44,243 nucleotides of DNA, from contig CP070664.1 of NCBI GenBank assembly GCA_020355325.1, forward strand, positions 2,347,539-2,391,781. The letters run 5' to 3'. A program made the position numbers and the translations under genes. Positions 8,436 through 17,196 of this stretch are shown here, one piece after another. Numbering within the stretch: the stretch's first letter is position 1; each line of letters begins with the position of its first letter. The notes below the pieces were generated by a model that did not search any database, had not been told where the DNA came from, and worked only from the letters and a program-made list of their open reading frames with translations. Source of the stretch: Caldifarciminota bacterium (GTDB lineage: Bacteria > Hydrothermota > Tepidihabitantia > SM23-42).

Positions 8436-9607
8436 TACTCACCTCTCACTCCGTAGTATACTATATTTTTGTCAACCTGACCTGATTTCTGTATCGTAAG
8501 GAGTTCGTCGTACATCGCCTCGATTTCTTCGATGCTGATATCTCTGCCACCGAGACCATAGATATAGTTTTTCAGCAATGGTCGATTATCGGCATCATAG
8601 AGTATTGAACGACATTCGGTATAGAGATGACCGCCGAGTGTCGAGAGGGTGTCTGCTCGGTCCATGATGCCGACTACCTTGACCTTAGTCATTGCCTTGA
8701 GCATTGCGGTCTGGGGGAATGGTCGGTAAACTCTGCTCCGTATGAGCCCGACTTTTTTGCCCTGTTCTCTCAGTCGTTCGACTGCAACCTTTGCCGTACC
8801 AGCCGTGGAACCCATCGCAAGTATTGCTACATCGGCGTCGTCGAGCTTATACTCCTCAACCGTTGAGTAGTATCTGCCAAATTTGTCGCCATACTCTTTC
8901 TGTACCTTTTCGATGGTCGGCAAGACATGATTCATCGCATCAATTTCTGAACGCTTGTGTTCGAAGAAATAGTCCTGGAGATCTAACGGGCCAAGGGTCA
9001 CAGGATTATCGACGTCGAGCAATGAGTGTTTTACCTTCCGCTCTCCGAGAAATTTTGGAACCGCCTTATCATCGACCAGCTCAACGCGTTCCATACCGTG
9101 ACTGATAATAAAGGCATCCGTCGTCACCAATGCCGGGAGGAGCGCCTCTTCCGCAATCTTTACTGCTTGAATTGTCGTATCGTATGCCTCTTGGGCATTT
9201 TCCGCGTATATCTGTATCCATCCAGCATCGCGCGATGCCAGCGTGTCAGAGTGGTCACAGTGAATATTGATGGGGCTCGAAAGTGAACGATTAACGAGAC
9301 ATATGACGATCGGTGCTCGTAAACCGGCGGCGATGAAGAGTATCTCGTGCATCAAGGCAAGCCCCTGAGATGCAGTCGAGGTCATGACGCGCGCGCCAGC
9401 CGCTGCAGCACCTGCACAGGCACTGATTGCCGAGTGTTCACTCTCGGCCGGGACGAATTCCGTGTCGACGAGACCATCGTGAACAAAGCTCGAAAAGAGC
9501 TGCACGACCTCGGTTGCCGGTGTAATGGGATATGCAGCGACAACGTCTGGATTTATCTGCCTCATTGCCTCGGCCATTGCTTCGTTACCAGTTCTTGCAA
9601 CTATCAT
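8435..9607 (-). CDS. porA: 2-oxoacid (pyruvate):ferredoxin oxidoreductase, alpha subunit
   Basis: The 390-residue alpha subunit, containing the pyrimidine-binding domain I (NPDVVAAYPITPATEVVQ) and domain II (VAILAMGSTAGTAKVAVERL), with ESEHSAISACAGAAAAGARVMTS typical of PorA. The ATG at 9607 is chosen because GGGAGG lies just upstream and the protein then begins MIVARTGNEAMAEA; an in-frame start at 9682 would add 25 residues lying inside porD. The start overlaps the porD stop by four bases (ATGA). Confidence 0.93.
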   Translation of the reverse strand: MIVARTGNEAMAEAMRQINPDVVAAYPITPATEVVQLFSSFVHDGLVDTEFVPAESEHSAISACAGAAAAGARVMTSTASQGLALMHEILFIAAGLRAPIVICLVNRSLSSPINIHCDHSDTLASRDAGWIQIYAENAQEAYDTTIQAVKIAEEALLPALVTTDAFIISHGMERVELVDDKAVPKFLGERKVKHSLLDVDNPVTLGPLDLQDYFFEHKRSEIDAMNHVLPTIEKVQKEYGDKFGRYYSTVEEYKLDDADVAILAMGSTAGTAKVAVERLREQGKKVGLIRSRVYRPFPQTAMLKAMTKVKVVGIMDRADTLSTLGGHLYTECRSILYDADNRPLLKNYIYGLGGRDISIEEIEAMYDELLTIQKSGQVDKNIVYYGVRGE

Positions 9608-9894
9608 TTTTCCTCCCTTACCATGGTAATTGCCTTTATTTTTGGCGGACACTCCTCTGCGCAGATTCCACATCCTTTGCAATATCGATAATCAATGCCC
9701 TGTACCTTGCCATCTTTCACGATGATCGCCGAATCTGGACAGTATATCCAGCAAATCAGACAGTGGGTGCACTTCTTTTCATCCCAGATTGGTTTCTCAC
9801 TGCGCCAGTCACCGGTCTCAAATTCTAAACTACTCGCTGGTTCGGTGACCAAACCAATTGGTAATTCCTTCCATCCCTTTTTCTTTTTCTTCAT
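9604..9894 (-). CDS. porD: 2-oxoacid:ferredoxin oxidoreductase, delta subunit (ferredoxin-like)
   Basis: A 96-residue ferredoxin-like subunit with two classical [4Fe-4S] motifs, CTHCLICWIYCP and CKGCGICAEECP. It passes electrons from the thiamine site towards external ferredoxin. The N-terminal segment GWKELPIGLVTEPASS is typical of PorD. It overlaps both neighbours (porC stop, porA start) by four bases, so the four subunits are produced in step. Confidence 0.93.
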   Translation of the reverse strand: MKKKKKGWKELPIGLVTEPASSLEFETGDWRSEKPIWDEKKCTHCLICWIYCPDSAIIVKDGKVQGIDYRYCKGCGICAEECPPKIKAITMVREEK

Positions 9895-10463
9895 GCCATA
9901 ACCTCCTCATACGCCCGTTTTATTGCTTTAATATTACCCTCAACCACCTCTGGACGTGTCGGAAATTTGTGCTCTAACCGATGTTTCACTGATTCCAGCA
10001 TTGCCTTGAAGTCGAGCAGTTTAGAAACCTTTATCAGTGCACCGAGCATTGGCGTATTGGGGAGGTCGCGTTTCAGTATGTCTTTGGAGATCTTGCTTGC
10101 ATCGACGACGTAGACCGCTTGAGTGGTTAATTTCAGTTGCTTCTTAATATCTGCCGCAGTCTTCTGTGTGTTGACCAGTACGACGCCATCGTCTGGCAAT
10201 CCTTCGGTGACGTCGACCGTTTCCATGAGTGTTGGGTCGAGGACGACGACGATCTGAGGATTTTTAATTCCGCAGTGTTGCAGAATCGGTTCATTCGAGA
10301 TACGATTGAACGCAAAAACCGGTGCGCCCATTCGCTCGGGCCCGTACTCGGGAAATGCCTGAATATATTTACCAGTTTCAACGGCAGCATCACCAAAGAG
10401 TAGGGCTGCGGTCTTGGCACCCTGACCTCCTCTGCCATGCCACCTTATTTCAAGTAATGCCAT
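9891..10463 (-). CDS. porC: 2-oxoacid:ferredoxin oxidoreductase, gamma subunit
   Basis: The 190-residue gamma subunit, which binds CoA in this enzyme class. IRWHGRGGQGAKTAA near the N-terminus and FPEYGPERMGAPVFAFNRIS are family hallmarks. It is the first gene of porCDAB. The ATG at 10463 has an AAAGGAG ribosome binding site upstream and a 5' leader of about 105 bases from the promoter at 10577-10604. Confidence 0.93.
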   Translation of the reverse strand: MALLEIRWHGRGGQGAKTAALLFGDAAVETGKYIQAFPEYGPERMGAPVFAFNRISNEPILQHCGIKNPQIVVVLDPTLMETVDVTEGLPDDGVVLVNTQKTAADIKKQLKLTTQAVYVVDASKISKDILKRDLPNTPMLGALIKVSKLLDFKAMLESVKHRLEHKFPTRPEVVEGNIKAIKRAYEEVMA

Positions 10464-10576
10464 TGTTGTACTCCTTTCTCTTAATTTCTTAAATTATCTT
10501 GAGCTCGAGAAAACGTGAGCGAACTTATTGAATTGCAATCCGCATGTAAATATTCAGATTTTCGCTAACAGAAAGA

Positions 10577-10604
10577 AGTATAGCCAAAATTGGCTAAAAG
10601 TCAA
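10577..10604 (-). promoter_or_regulatory. porCDAB promoter
   Basis: On the minus strand TTGACT (10599-10604), 16-base spacer, TATACT (10577-10582). It directs transcription towards porC, diverging from guaB. The spacer is almost entirely filled by the inverted repeat at 10581-10596. Confidence 0.7.
10581..10596. promoter_or_regulatory. Candidate operator: 7-2-7 inverted repeat in the por promoter
   Basis: TAGCCAAAATTGGCTA has perfect seven-base arms around AA. It occupies the -35/-10 spacer of the porCDAB promoter and touches the -10 box, where a bound protein would block RNA polymerase. The regulator is not identified; the site does not match the Rex consensus. Confidence 0.55.
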
Positions 10605-10639
10605 GTAATGAGCCTGCTTGTACAAAATATTCTTGCTGC

Positions 10640-10667
10640 TTGACGGACGCCAAAAAATCATTATAAT
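10640..10667 (+). promoter_or_regulatory. guaB promoter
   Basis: TTGACG (10640-10645), 16-base spacer, TATAAT (10662-10667). Only five bases separate the -10 box from the guaB ATG at 10673, so the mRNA should start at or just inside the start codon (leaderless). Confidence 0.75.
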
Positions 10668-10672
10668 AATTA

Positions 10673-12136
10673 ATGGTAAACGTACAGTATAAAGAAGGAC
10701 TCACCTTTGATGATATTTTATTAATCCCCCAATATTCGACGATTTTGCCGCGGCAGTGTGCCGTCGAAACAAAATTCTCGCGACACATTAACTTGAATAT
10801 GCCCTTGGCGAGTGCTGCGATGGATACCGTTACCGAAGAGGCGATGGCGATTGCTCTTGCCCAAGAGGGTGGTATTGGTGTCATTCATAAGAATATGTCA
10901 ATCGACGAGCAACAGGCGCGGGTTCGGAAGGTAAAGCGTGCGGAGAGTGGAATGATTATTAATCCAATAACCGTGCAGGAAGATACGCCGATTGGATTAG
11001 CACAGGAACTGATGGAGAAGTATTCTATTTCTGGAGTTGTGGTTGTCGATAAAGAAAATAGAATCGTCGGTATTCTTACGAACCGCGATATCATATTCGA
11101 AAAAAATCTCGCGAAACCCGTCAGAGAAATAATGACCCATGAACGATTGATAACGGCACCAGAAGGAACGACTCTCGAACAGGCACAGAAAATATTAAAG
11201 AAGCATCGGATCGAGAAGTTGCCGATTGTGGACAAGTCTAGCCGGCTGAAGGGACTCATAACCATAAAAGATATTATAAAAAAGATGGAACATCCGAATG
11301 CGACGATTGATAAGATGGGAAGATTACGTTGTGCTGCGGCAATCGGCTTTGACAATACAACCGTGGAGCGCGCCGAAGCACTCATCGAAGGAGCGGTTGA
11401 TGCCATCGTCATCGATACTGCACATGCCCACTCGAAGAGTGTAATCGATATAGCGAAGAGAGTGAAGAAGAGATTTCCGGATATTGATCTGGTCGTTGGT
11501 AACATCGGTACTGCTGAGGCAGCAAAGGCGTTAATAAAGCTCGATGTTGACGCAATCAAGGTAGGTATTGGTCCAGGTTCAATATGCACGACCCGGGTCA
11601 TTGCTGGCGTCGGTATTCCACAAGTAACGGCAATCACTGAATGTGCACGCGTAGCACGGCAAGGAAATATACCTATCATTGCGGACGGTGGTATTCGGTA
11701 CTCTGGAGACATTGTCAAGGCACTCGCCTGTGGAGCGGCCAGTGTTATGGTCGGTAATCTCTTTGCCGGGACCGAGGAGAGTCCCGGCGCGCCAATTCTT
11801 CTCGAAGGACGACGGTACAAAGAATACCGGGCAATGGGATCGCTGGGCGCAATGCCGAGAGGATCCGCAGATCGGTATTTTCAGGAAGCGCAGAAAAAAT
11901 TTGTGCCAGAAGGTGTTGAAGGACGGGTGCCGTATCGTGGATTCGTCAAAGAGGTCATCTTTCAACTCATTGGCGGACTCAAATCGGGTATGGGCTACTG
12001 TGGTGCCAAAAATATCAAAGAATTACAACGAAAGGCACGTTTCATAAAGGTCAGTTCGGCCGGTCTCAGAGAGAGTCATCCCCATGACATCACTATTACA
12101 AAAGAGGCACCCAACTATGAAATCAGAGGTGTGTAG
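10673..12136 (+). CDS. guaB: IMP dehydrogenase
   Basis: A 487-residue enzyme that oxidises IMP to XMP with NAD+, the committed step of GTP synthesis. The N-terminus GLTFDDILLIPQYSTILPRQ is typical. A pair of CBS domains lies at about residues 95-205 (EIMTHERLITAPEGTTLEQA and following), inserted in the TIM barrel. The catalytic Cys loop is GPGSICTTRVIAGVG, and the flap carries MGSLGAMPRGSADRYFQ. Length is normal for bacteria. It has no Shine-Dalgarno sequence and probably a leaderless start. Its 3' end overlaps the methyltransferase gene. Confidence 0.97.
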   Translation: MVNVQYKEGLTFDDILLIPQYSTILPRQCAVETKFSRHINLNMPLASAAMDTVTEEAMAIALAQEGGIGVIHKNMSIDEQQARVRKVKRAESGMIINPITVQEDTPIGLAQELMEKYSISGVVVVDKENRIVGILTNRDIIFEKNLAKPVREIMTHERLITAPEGTTLEQAQKILKKHRIEKLPIVDKSSRLKGLITIKDIIKKMEHPNATIDKMGRLRCAAAIGFDNTTVERAEALIEGAVDAIVIDTAHAHSKSVIDIAKRVKKRFPDIDLVVGNIGTAEAAKALIKLDVDAIKVGIGPGSICTTRVIAGVGIPQVTAITECARVARQGNIPIIADGGIRYSGDIVKALACGAASVMVGNLFAGTEESPGAPILLEGRRYKEYRAMGSLGAMPRGSADRYFQEAQKKFVPEGVEGRVPYRGFVKEVIFQLIGGLKSGMGYCGAKNIKELQRKARFIKVSSAGLRESHPHDITITKEAPNYEIRGV

Positions 12137-12887
12137 TCGAGCTTTTACAGATATAGCACCATACTATGATACATTAATGTCGTTTATCAATTACCGAGGA
12201 TGGGTCGCGTATATTGAGAACATTCTTGCGTTCAATACTATCAGAGGAAAAAAAGTTTTAGATTTGGCCTGTGGAACCGGTGTTTGCGTGCTTTTGTGGT
12301 TAGAGAGGGGATATGATGTTATCGGTTTGGATGGATCGCTCCCCATGCTCGAGATATGCAGACAGAAACTTATCCGATCAGCGCCGCGAGTCCACAATAA
12401 CGTGTATCTCATAAATGGTGACATGAGGAATTTTAGGCTCGCACGAAAGGTACCCATCATGACATGTCTCTATGATAGCCTCAACTATCTCTTGCGTGAG
12501 GCCGATCTCGTATCTTGTTTTGAATGTGTGTATGACACGCTCAGCGATGATGGTATATTTATTTTCGACATCAATACGATTCACTGTTTACATGATGAAT
12601 GGGGGAATCAAACGTTCCATCGTCAGGATGGAGATATTTATTCTACGTGGACGAATACCTTTAATACATCTACTTTTGTCTCATCGTTGGATCTGACACT
12701 CGCTATTAAGAAAGATGGGAAAGAAACGATTATAAAAGAGTTTCATCAGGAACGTGCATATCCTTTATCAACAATCCGCGAACTTTTAACCAACGCCGGG
12801 TTTGATTGTTCATTCTATCGTCATCTGACGTTTACGCCGGCGCAAGAGCGTGATTTGAGAGTCATGGGAGTCGCGACGAAGAAATGA
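12117..12887 (+). CDS. Class I SAM-dependent methyltransferase
   Basis: A 256-residue methyltransferase with motif I VLDLACGTG, then VIGLDGSLPMLEICRQK (the acidic loop binding the SAM ribose), and LYDSLNYLL typical of small-molecule methyltransferases (Methyltransf_25/11). The substrate is unknown. The ATG at 12117 is preferred because AFTDIAPYYDTLMSF begins soon after it; an in-frame ATG at 12084 would add 11 residues. Either start lies within the guaB 3' end. The stop overlaps the next gene by four bases, so guaB, this gene and the endonuclease Q-like gene form one operon. Confidence 0.85.
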   Translation: MKSEVCSRAFTDIAPYYDTLMSFINYRGWVAYIENILAFNTIRGKKVLDLACGTGVCVLLWLERGYDVIGLDGSLPMLEICRQKLIRSAPRVHNNVYLINGDMRNFRLARKVPIMTCLYDSLNYLLREADLVSCFECVYDTLSDDGIFIFDINTIHCLHDEWGNQTFHRQDGDIYSTWTNTFNTSTFVSSLDLTLAIKKDGKETIIKEFHQERAYPLSTIRELLTNAGFDCSFYRHLTFTPAQERDLRVMGVATKK

Positions 12888-14104
12888 TTGCTGATTTACA
12901 CATCCATTCGCGCTATTCGCGCGCAACATCGCAGGATATGATTATTCCGAAAATTGCCGAGTATGCACGCATGAAGGGTATTGGTATGGTTGGAACCGGT
13001 GATTTCACCCACCCTGAATGGCTCAAAGAACTCAAAAAATATTTACAGTTTGTGGATGGCGTCTATGAGTATCAGGACATAAAATTTGTTCTTACTGCTG
13101 AAGTGAGTAATATTTATACTAAAAAAGGTAAACTTCGTCGTATCCATAACATCATCTTTGCGCCAGATTTTGAACATGTTGAGAAGATAAATAACTATTT
13201 AGGTCGTTATGGCAAGCTTGAGGCTGACGGAAGACCGATGCTGTCACTCGATACCTACGAAATGTTCAGAGCATTACTCGACATTTCACCCGATGTATTC
13301 CTCGTTCCTTCTCATATCTGGACGCCGTGGTTTTCATTATTTGGAGCAAATTCTGGATTCGATTCGATCGAAGAGTGTTTTGCTGATTTACAGGACAAAT
13401 TTTTTGCTGTCGAAACCGGGCTCTCATCAGATCCTCCAATGAACTGGCGTCTTTCAATTTTAGATAACTATACACTCGTGTCAAATTCTGATGCACATTC
13501 GCCGGCACGCCTCGGTCGAGAAGTGAATGTTTTTAAAGATAAGCTGAATTATTTTCAGCTACGGGATGTTCTTAAAAATGGAGACCGTGAGCAGTTCCTC
13601 TATACAATTGAATTTTATCCTCAGGAAGGGAAATACCACTTTGATGGCCACCGTAAATGTGGTGTGAGGCTCTCACCGAAGGAGGCGCGGTTTAATAATA
13701 ATCTCTGCCCAGTCTGTTCGCGTAATCTCACGATCGGCGTTCTGCACCGTGTCGAAACGCTTTCTGATAGAGAAGAAGGATTCACTCCTGAAAATCCAAT
13801 TCCCTTTAAAAATTTGATTCCCTTAGAAGAAATCATCGCTGAAGGAATGGGTGTTGGTCGTGATACGGTTGGTGTCAAAAATGAATATCGGAGACTGTGT
13901 GGCATTTTTGGTAACGAGTTTGAAATTTTACTCAATACACCTATCGATGATTTAAAAAATTCTACGCAAGAAAAAATCGCTATCGGTGTTGAACGAGCCC
14001 GACGCGGTGATGTCATTATCAATCCTGGTTTCGATGGAGAATTTGGGGAGATTAGATTGTTTGAGGGAGAGAAGGCTGCCGAGCCGCAGTTAGGACTGTT
14101 TTGA
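12884..14104 (+). CDS. Endonuclease Q-like PHP-domain nuclease
   Basis: A 406-residue protein opening with a PHP metal site, ADLHIHSRYSRATSQDM, and carrying VSNSDAHSPARLGRE further on. A zinc-finger-like segment follows, with a Cys in KCGVRL and then CPVC before LTIGVLHRVETLSDR. The C-terminal region (GMGVGRDTVGVKNEYRRL, then GDVIINPGFDGEFGEIRLF) matches the EndoQ family, which cleaves DNA 5' of deaminated bases (uracil, hypoxanthine) and abasic sites. EndoQ is best known in Thermococcales and some bacteria. The 3' end overlaps the convergent dprA gene by 15 bases. Confidence 0.82.
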   Translation: MIADLHIHSRYSRATSQDMIIPKIAEYARMKGIGMVGTGDFTHPEWLKELKKYLQFVDGVYEYQDIKFVLTAEVSNIYTKKGKLRRIHNIIFAPDFEHVEKINNYLGRYGKLEADGRPMLSLDTYEMFRALLDISPDVFLVPSHIWTPWFSLFGANSGFDSIEECFADLQDKFFAVETGLSSDPPMNWRLSILDNYTLVSNSDAHSPARLGREVNVFKDKLNYFQLRDVLKNGDREQFLYTIEFYPQEGKYHFDGHRKCGVRLSPKEARFNNNLCPVCSRNLTIGVLHRVETLSDREEGFTPENPIPFKNLIPLEEIIAEGMGVGRDTVGVKNEYRRLCGIFGNEFEILLNTPIDDLKNSTQEKIAIGVERARRGDVIINPGFDGEFGEIRLFEGEKAAEPQLGLF

Positions 14105-15175
14105 TTTTTTCACGAACATCATTCCCGGGAGTTGTTTGACGAGGCCCTTCATTTCAAGTCCAAGTAAAATATTGAGAATTGTGCCCGTGGAGATGTTGAT
14201 CTTCTCTGATAAAACATCGAGATACGTCGGTTCGAAGGAAAGCACCTCCCAAATAAGTTTCTCCTGGTCGGTGAACTCCATTTCCCGCGATGTCTGTTCC
14301 AGTTGTGCGTATTCTATATGTAACGATGCTAAAACCTCGTCTGCAGAGGTTACTGGTATTGCTCCATCCTTGATTAAACGATTTGTGCCGCGTGATGCCT
14401 TTGAATAGATGTTTCCAGGAATTGCATAAATATCTTTATTCTGTTGTAACGCCCAATTGATGGTATTCATGACACCAGATTTTTCCTTTGCTTCGATTGC
14501 AACGATCGCTTTTGACAGTCCAGATATGATTCGATTACGTTTTGGAAAATGCTGTGCCAGGGGTGGTGTGCCAATCGCAAACTCGGAAATGACGGCGCCG
14601 CTCTGTATTATATCATTCATCAGTTGTCGATTCTCCGGTGGATAACACCGATCAATACCACAACCGAGGACGGCGATCGTCCTTCCGTTTTGTTTGAGTG
14701 CGCTACGATGAGCTGCAGTATCAATCCCTCGTGCCAAGCCACTAACAATAGTGACCCCTGCTTTGACAAATTCAGCCGCGAAATTTTCAGCGATTCCTTT
14801 TCCGTACACCGTTGCACCCCTCGTACCAATCACCGCAATCGAGACCTCATCGTCCGGCTTGATACAACCGCGCACGAAAAGGACTGGAGGAAAGTGGTCG
14901 ATCGATGTAAGCCACTGCGGGTAGTCAGGATCGTAATAAGGGAGTATCGTAATGTTCAATTTTTCAATGAGGTCATACTGTCTTTTTATGCTATCGTCCT
15001 TTTTTAGTGAACAGATTTGATGCGCAATGTCTTTGCCAACCAGTGACTCTAAATGGTGTGGCCGTGCTTCTCTTATTGCTTGTGGTGTTTTGAAATGTTC
15101 TAATAGACAATAAAGTTTGTTCTCTGTGAGCTTACGAATTGATAAGAGGTCGATGAACTCAAGGTATTCACTCAT
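14090..15175 (-). CDS. dprA: DNA-processing protein DprA
   Basis: A 361-residue protein that loads RecA on incoming single-stranded DNA during natural transformation. An N-terminal helical region precedes the Rossmann-like core: IAVIGTRGATVYGKGIAENFA, TIVSGLARGIDTAAHRSAL, IAVLGCGIDRCYPPEN, then FPKRNRIISGLSKAIVAIEA and SGVMNTINWALQQNKDIYAIPGN. A C-terminal winged-helix-like domain (about residues 300-355) is present. The start overlaps the end of the HEAT gene by eight bases. With pilMNOPQ nearby, natural competence is possible but not shown. Confidence 0.94.
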   Translation of the reverse strand: MSEYLEFIDLLSIRKLTENKLYCLLEHFKTPQAIREARPHHLESLVGKDIAHQICSLKKDDSIKRQYDLIEKLNITILPYYDPDYPQWLTSIDHFPPVLFVRGCIKPDDEVSIAVIGTRGATVYGKGIAENFAAEFVKAGVTIVSGLARGIDTAAHRSALKQNGRTIAVLGCGIDRCYPPENRQLMNDIIQSGAVISEFAIGTPPLAQHFPKRNRIISGLSKAIVAIEAKEKSGVMNTINWALQQNKDIYAIPGNIYSKASRGTNRLIKDGAIPVTSADEVLASLHIEYAQLEQTSREMEFTDQEKLIWEVLSFEPTYLDVLSEKINISTGTILNILLGLEMKGLVKQLPGMMFVKKSKQS

Positions 15176-15692
15176 CGTGCAACGTATTTTTCAGCTCAAT
15201 GAAAAGGTCAGCATCTTCTCTTTTCACGACATTCAAAATTTTTTCCATCTGTACCTCATCGAGTTCTTTTGCCTGCAGCCGTGCGCAAAATTTATTCGGG
15301 TCTGCCTGTGCCAGCTTTACCAACGCCTTTGAGGCCTCGTGGAGGACAGTAGGGTTATTGTCGATCAAGAGGAGCGATACGATTTCATCCAATGCCTTCG
15401 TATTACCAATTTCACCCAGCGCAAGACATGCAGCAGCACGTGTATACCAATAGCCTTGAATGCTGAGCTTTTTTAATCTGGGGACGACGCGGCTCCCATA
15501 TGCAGCCAATTTATAGGCTGCCTTCTCACGGAGCATCCATGAACTATCTTCCAGTATCTTCATTAATATTTTGATTTTGTTTTTTTCAGGGAGTTCATCC
15601 AACCTCTCAAAAATTTTCAGCTTTTTGTTGACGTTGGATGTCCGGAGAAGTTTGAGGATCGCCCCCTTTTCTGGTTTAAATTTTATCGTCAT
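15168..15692 (-). CDS. HEAT-repeat protein
   Basis: A 174-residue, all-helical protein with HEAT/PBS-lyase-like repeats, e.g. SSWMLREKAAYKLAAYGSRVVPRL, YWYTRAAACLALGEIGNTKALDEIV and NPTVLHEASKALVKLAQADP. Such proteins are usually protein-binding scaffolds. It overlaps obg by four bases upstream and dprA by eight bases downstream, so it is co-translated with both. No catalytic motif is visible and its partner is unknown. Confidence 0.8.
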   Translation of the reverse strand: MTIKFKPEKGAILKLLRTSNVNKKLKIFERLDELPEKNKIKILMKILEDSSWMLREKAAYKLAAYGSRVVPRLKKLSIQGYWYTRAAACLALGEIGNTKALDEIVSLLLIDNNPTVLHEASKALVKLAQADPNKFCARLQAKELDEVQMEKILNVVKREDADLFIELKNTLHDE

Positions 15693-16633
15693 GCGTTTAT
15701 ATATCTGGTCAGTTCATCTATGCCGTCACCTGTGAGGGCGGATATATAAAACACCTTTTCCTCTAAGTTGTAGCGAGGAATTTCTGATAGAAGATCAATT
15801 TTGTTAAAAACAACGGCACGTGGTTTTTTGAGCAATGTAGCATCGTACTGTTTGAACTCGTTCAAAAGGCAGTCATACTGATGGAGTGGTTGTGGAGCAG
15901 AGAGGTCTATGAGTAACAGTAAGAGGTTTGTACGTTCGATGTGTCTCAGAAATTGTAGTCCCAATCCTTTGCCATGGTGTGCTCCCTCGATGATGCCAGG
16001 CATGTCAGCGATGATGATGCTCTTGACGGTGCTCCGTAGTACACCTAAATTAGGATTGAGCGTCGTAAAGGGATAAGCCCCAATTTTTGGCCGTGCGCTC
16101 GTGATATTCTTGAGGAGGGTCGATTTCCCTACGTTGGGAAGGCCAACAATTCCAATATCGGAGATCAGTTTTAGAATGATTTTCAGACGTTTCTTTTCGC
16201 CTACTGTCCCTTCTTCGGCATACCGTGGAGATTGGTTTGAGGGGCCTGCGAATCGGTAATTCCCACGGCCGCCCGTTCCTCCTTTTGCCACAATGAGCTT
16301 CTGTTTATCTTCGAGGATTTCACCCACTACAGTTTCTTCTTCTACGACAACGATGCCTAAGGGAACCTGAATGGAAACATCTTTGCCGATTTTTCCATGC
16401 ATCTTCTTGCCCTTGCCATGAAGACCGCGTCCTGCTTTGTAGTGTGGTCTTACCTTCAGATCGTAGAGTGTGCCGAGTTTCTTATTACCAATGAGGTTTA
16501 CCGATCCTCCGTCACCTCCGTCACCACCATCGGGTCCACCCTTGGGGACAAATTTTTCACGACGGAATGAGACGCATCCATTACCGCCTCGGCCTGCTTC
16601 AACCGATATTTTCGCTTCATCGACAAACTTCAT
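15689..16633 (-). CDS. obg: GTPase Obg (short form)
   Basis: A 314-residue ribosome-associated GTPase. The N-terminal glycine-rich Obg fold (GRGGNGCVSFRREKFVPKGG; GGDGGDGGSV) is followed by the G domain: GLPNVGKSTLL (G1), the G3 motif DMPGI and NKIDLL (G4). It ends soon after the G domain and so lacks the C-terminal OCT or acidic extension found in B. subtilis and E. coli Obg. The ATG at 16633 lies seven bases after a TATAAT box, so this first gene of the obg-HEAT-dprA operon is probably translated from a leaderless mRNA. Confidence 0.95.
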   Translation of the reverse strand: MKFVDEAKISVEAGRGGNGCVSFRREKFVPKGGPDGGDGGDGGSVNLIGNKKLGTLYDLKVRPHYKAGRGLHGKGKKMHGKIGKDVSIQVPLGIVVVEEETVVGEILEDKQKLIVAKGGTGGRGNYRFAGPSNQSPRYAEEGTVGEKKRLKIILKLISDIGIVGLPNVGKSTLLKNITSARPKIGAYPFTTLNPNLGVLRSTVKSIIIADMPGIIEGAHHGKGLGLQFLRHIERTNLLLLLIDLSAPQPLHQYDCLLNEFKQYDATLLKKPRAVVFNKIDLLSEIPRYNLEEKVFYISALTGDGIDELTRYINA

Positions 16634-16640
16634 GTATAGG

Positions 16641-16668
16641 ATTATATTAATTATTACAGAAGAGTCAA
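16641..16668 (-). promoter_or_regulatory. obg operon promoter
   Basis: On the minus strand TTGACT (16663-16668), 16-base spacer, TATAAT (16641-16646). The ATG at 16633 follows after seven bases. Confidence 0.75.
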
Positions 16669-16699
16669 TAATTGACAGGTCGAATTGCTGTAGAAAATA

Positions 16700-17173
16700 T
16701 TATGTGAGTTTTTTTCTTAGTATCTCTGCTACACCTTCTGGTACCAGGTGTGAGACATCACCATTGAGTGAAGCAATTTCTTTGGCCAATGATGATGAGA
16801 TAAAGATATACTGCTCCGAAGGCATTAAGAATATCGTTTCAATTTCCGGAGCAAGTTTACGATTCATGAGTGTTAACTGAAGTTCATAATCAAAATCAGA
16901 GACTGCCCTGATACCACGGATGATTGCTGTAGCACCTATTGAGTGAGCGAAATGGACTAATAACGTCGAGAAGCCGATCACTTCGATTTTTGTGTTACGA
17001 CGAAAGATGTCTTGAATTAATTTAATTCTTTCCTTTTGAGAAAAGAGCGTATTTTTTGGACCGGCGCTCACTCCGATAACTACTTTATCAAATATTTTTA
17101 CGGCTCTGGAGATGACATCGATATGGCCATACGTAATTGGGTCAAAGGTTCCAGCATATACCGCTTTTTTCAT
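16700..17173 (-). CDS. coaD: Phosphopantetheine adenylyltransferase
   Basis: A 157-residue enzyme transferring AMP from ATP to 4'-phosphopantetheine, the penultimate step of CoA synthesis. The nucleotidyltransferase motif is AGTFDPITYGHIDVI; IIRGIRAVSDFDYELQLTLMNRKL and FISSSLAKEIASLNGDVS are CoaD signatures. The ATG at 17173 is chosen because AAGGAG lies upstream at normal spacing; an in-frame start at 17197 would add eight residues inside the preceding rsmD stop region. The rsmD-coaD pairing is common in bacteria. Confidence 0.95.
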   Translation of the reverse strand: MKKAVYAGTFDPITYGHIDVISRAVKIFDKVVIGVSAGPKNTLFSQKERIKLIQDIFRRNTKIEVIGFSTLLVHFAHSIGATAIIRGIRAVSDFDYELQLTLMNRKLAPEIETIFLMPSEQYIFISSSLAKEIASLNGDVSHLVPEGVAEILRKKLT

Positions 17174-17196
17174 ATCACTCCTTCTTGTTGTGGACA

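Noticed and set aside
10497-10510. Near-palindrome TCTTGAGCTCGAGA in the porC leader
   Set aside because: One mismatch, short arms and no association with promoter boxes; likely chance.
10581-10596. Reading the por palindrome as a Rex redox-repressor site
   Set aside because: Rex sites have TTGTG...CACAA type arms; TAGCCAA-N2-TTGGCTA does not match, so the regulator is left open.
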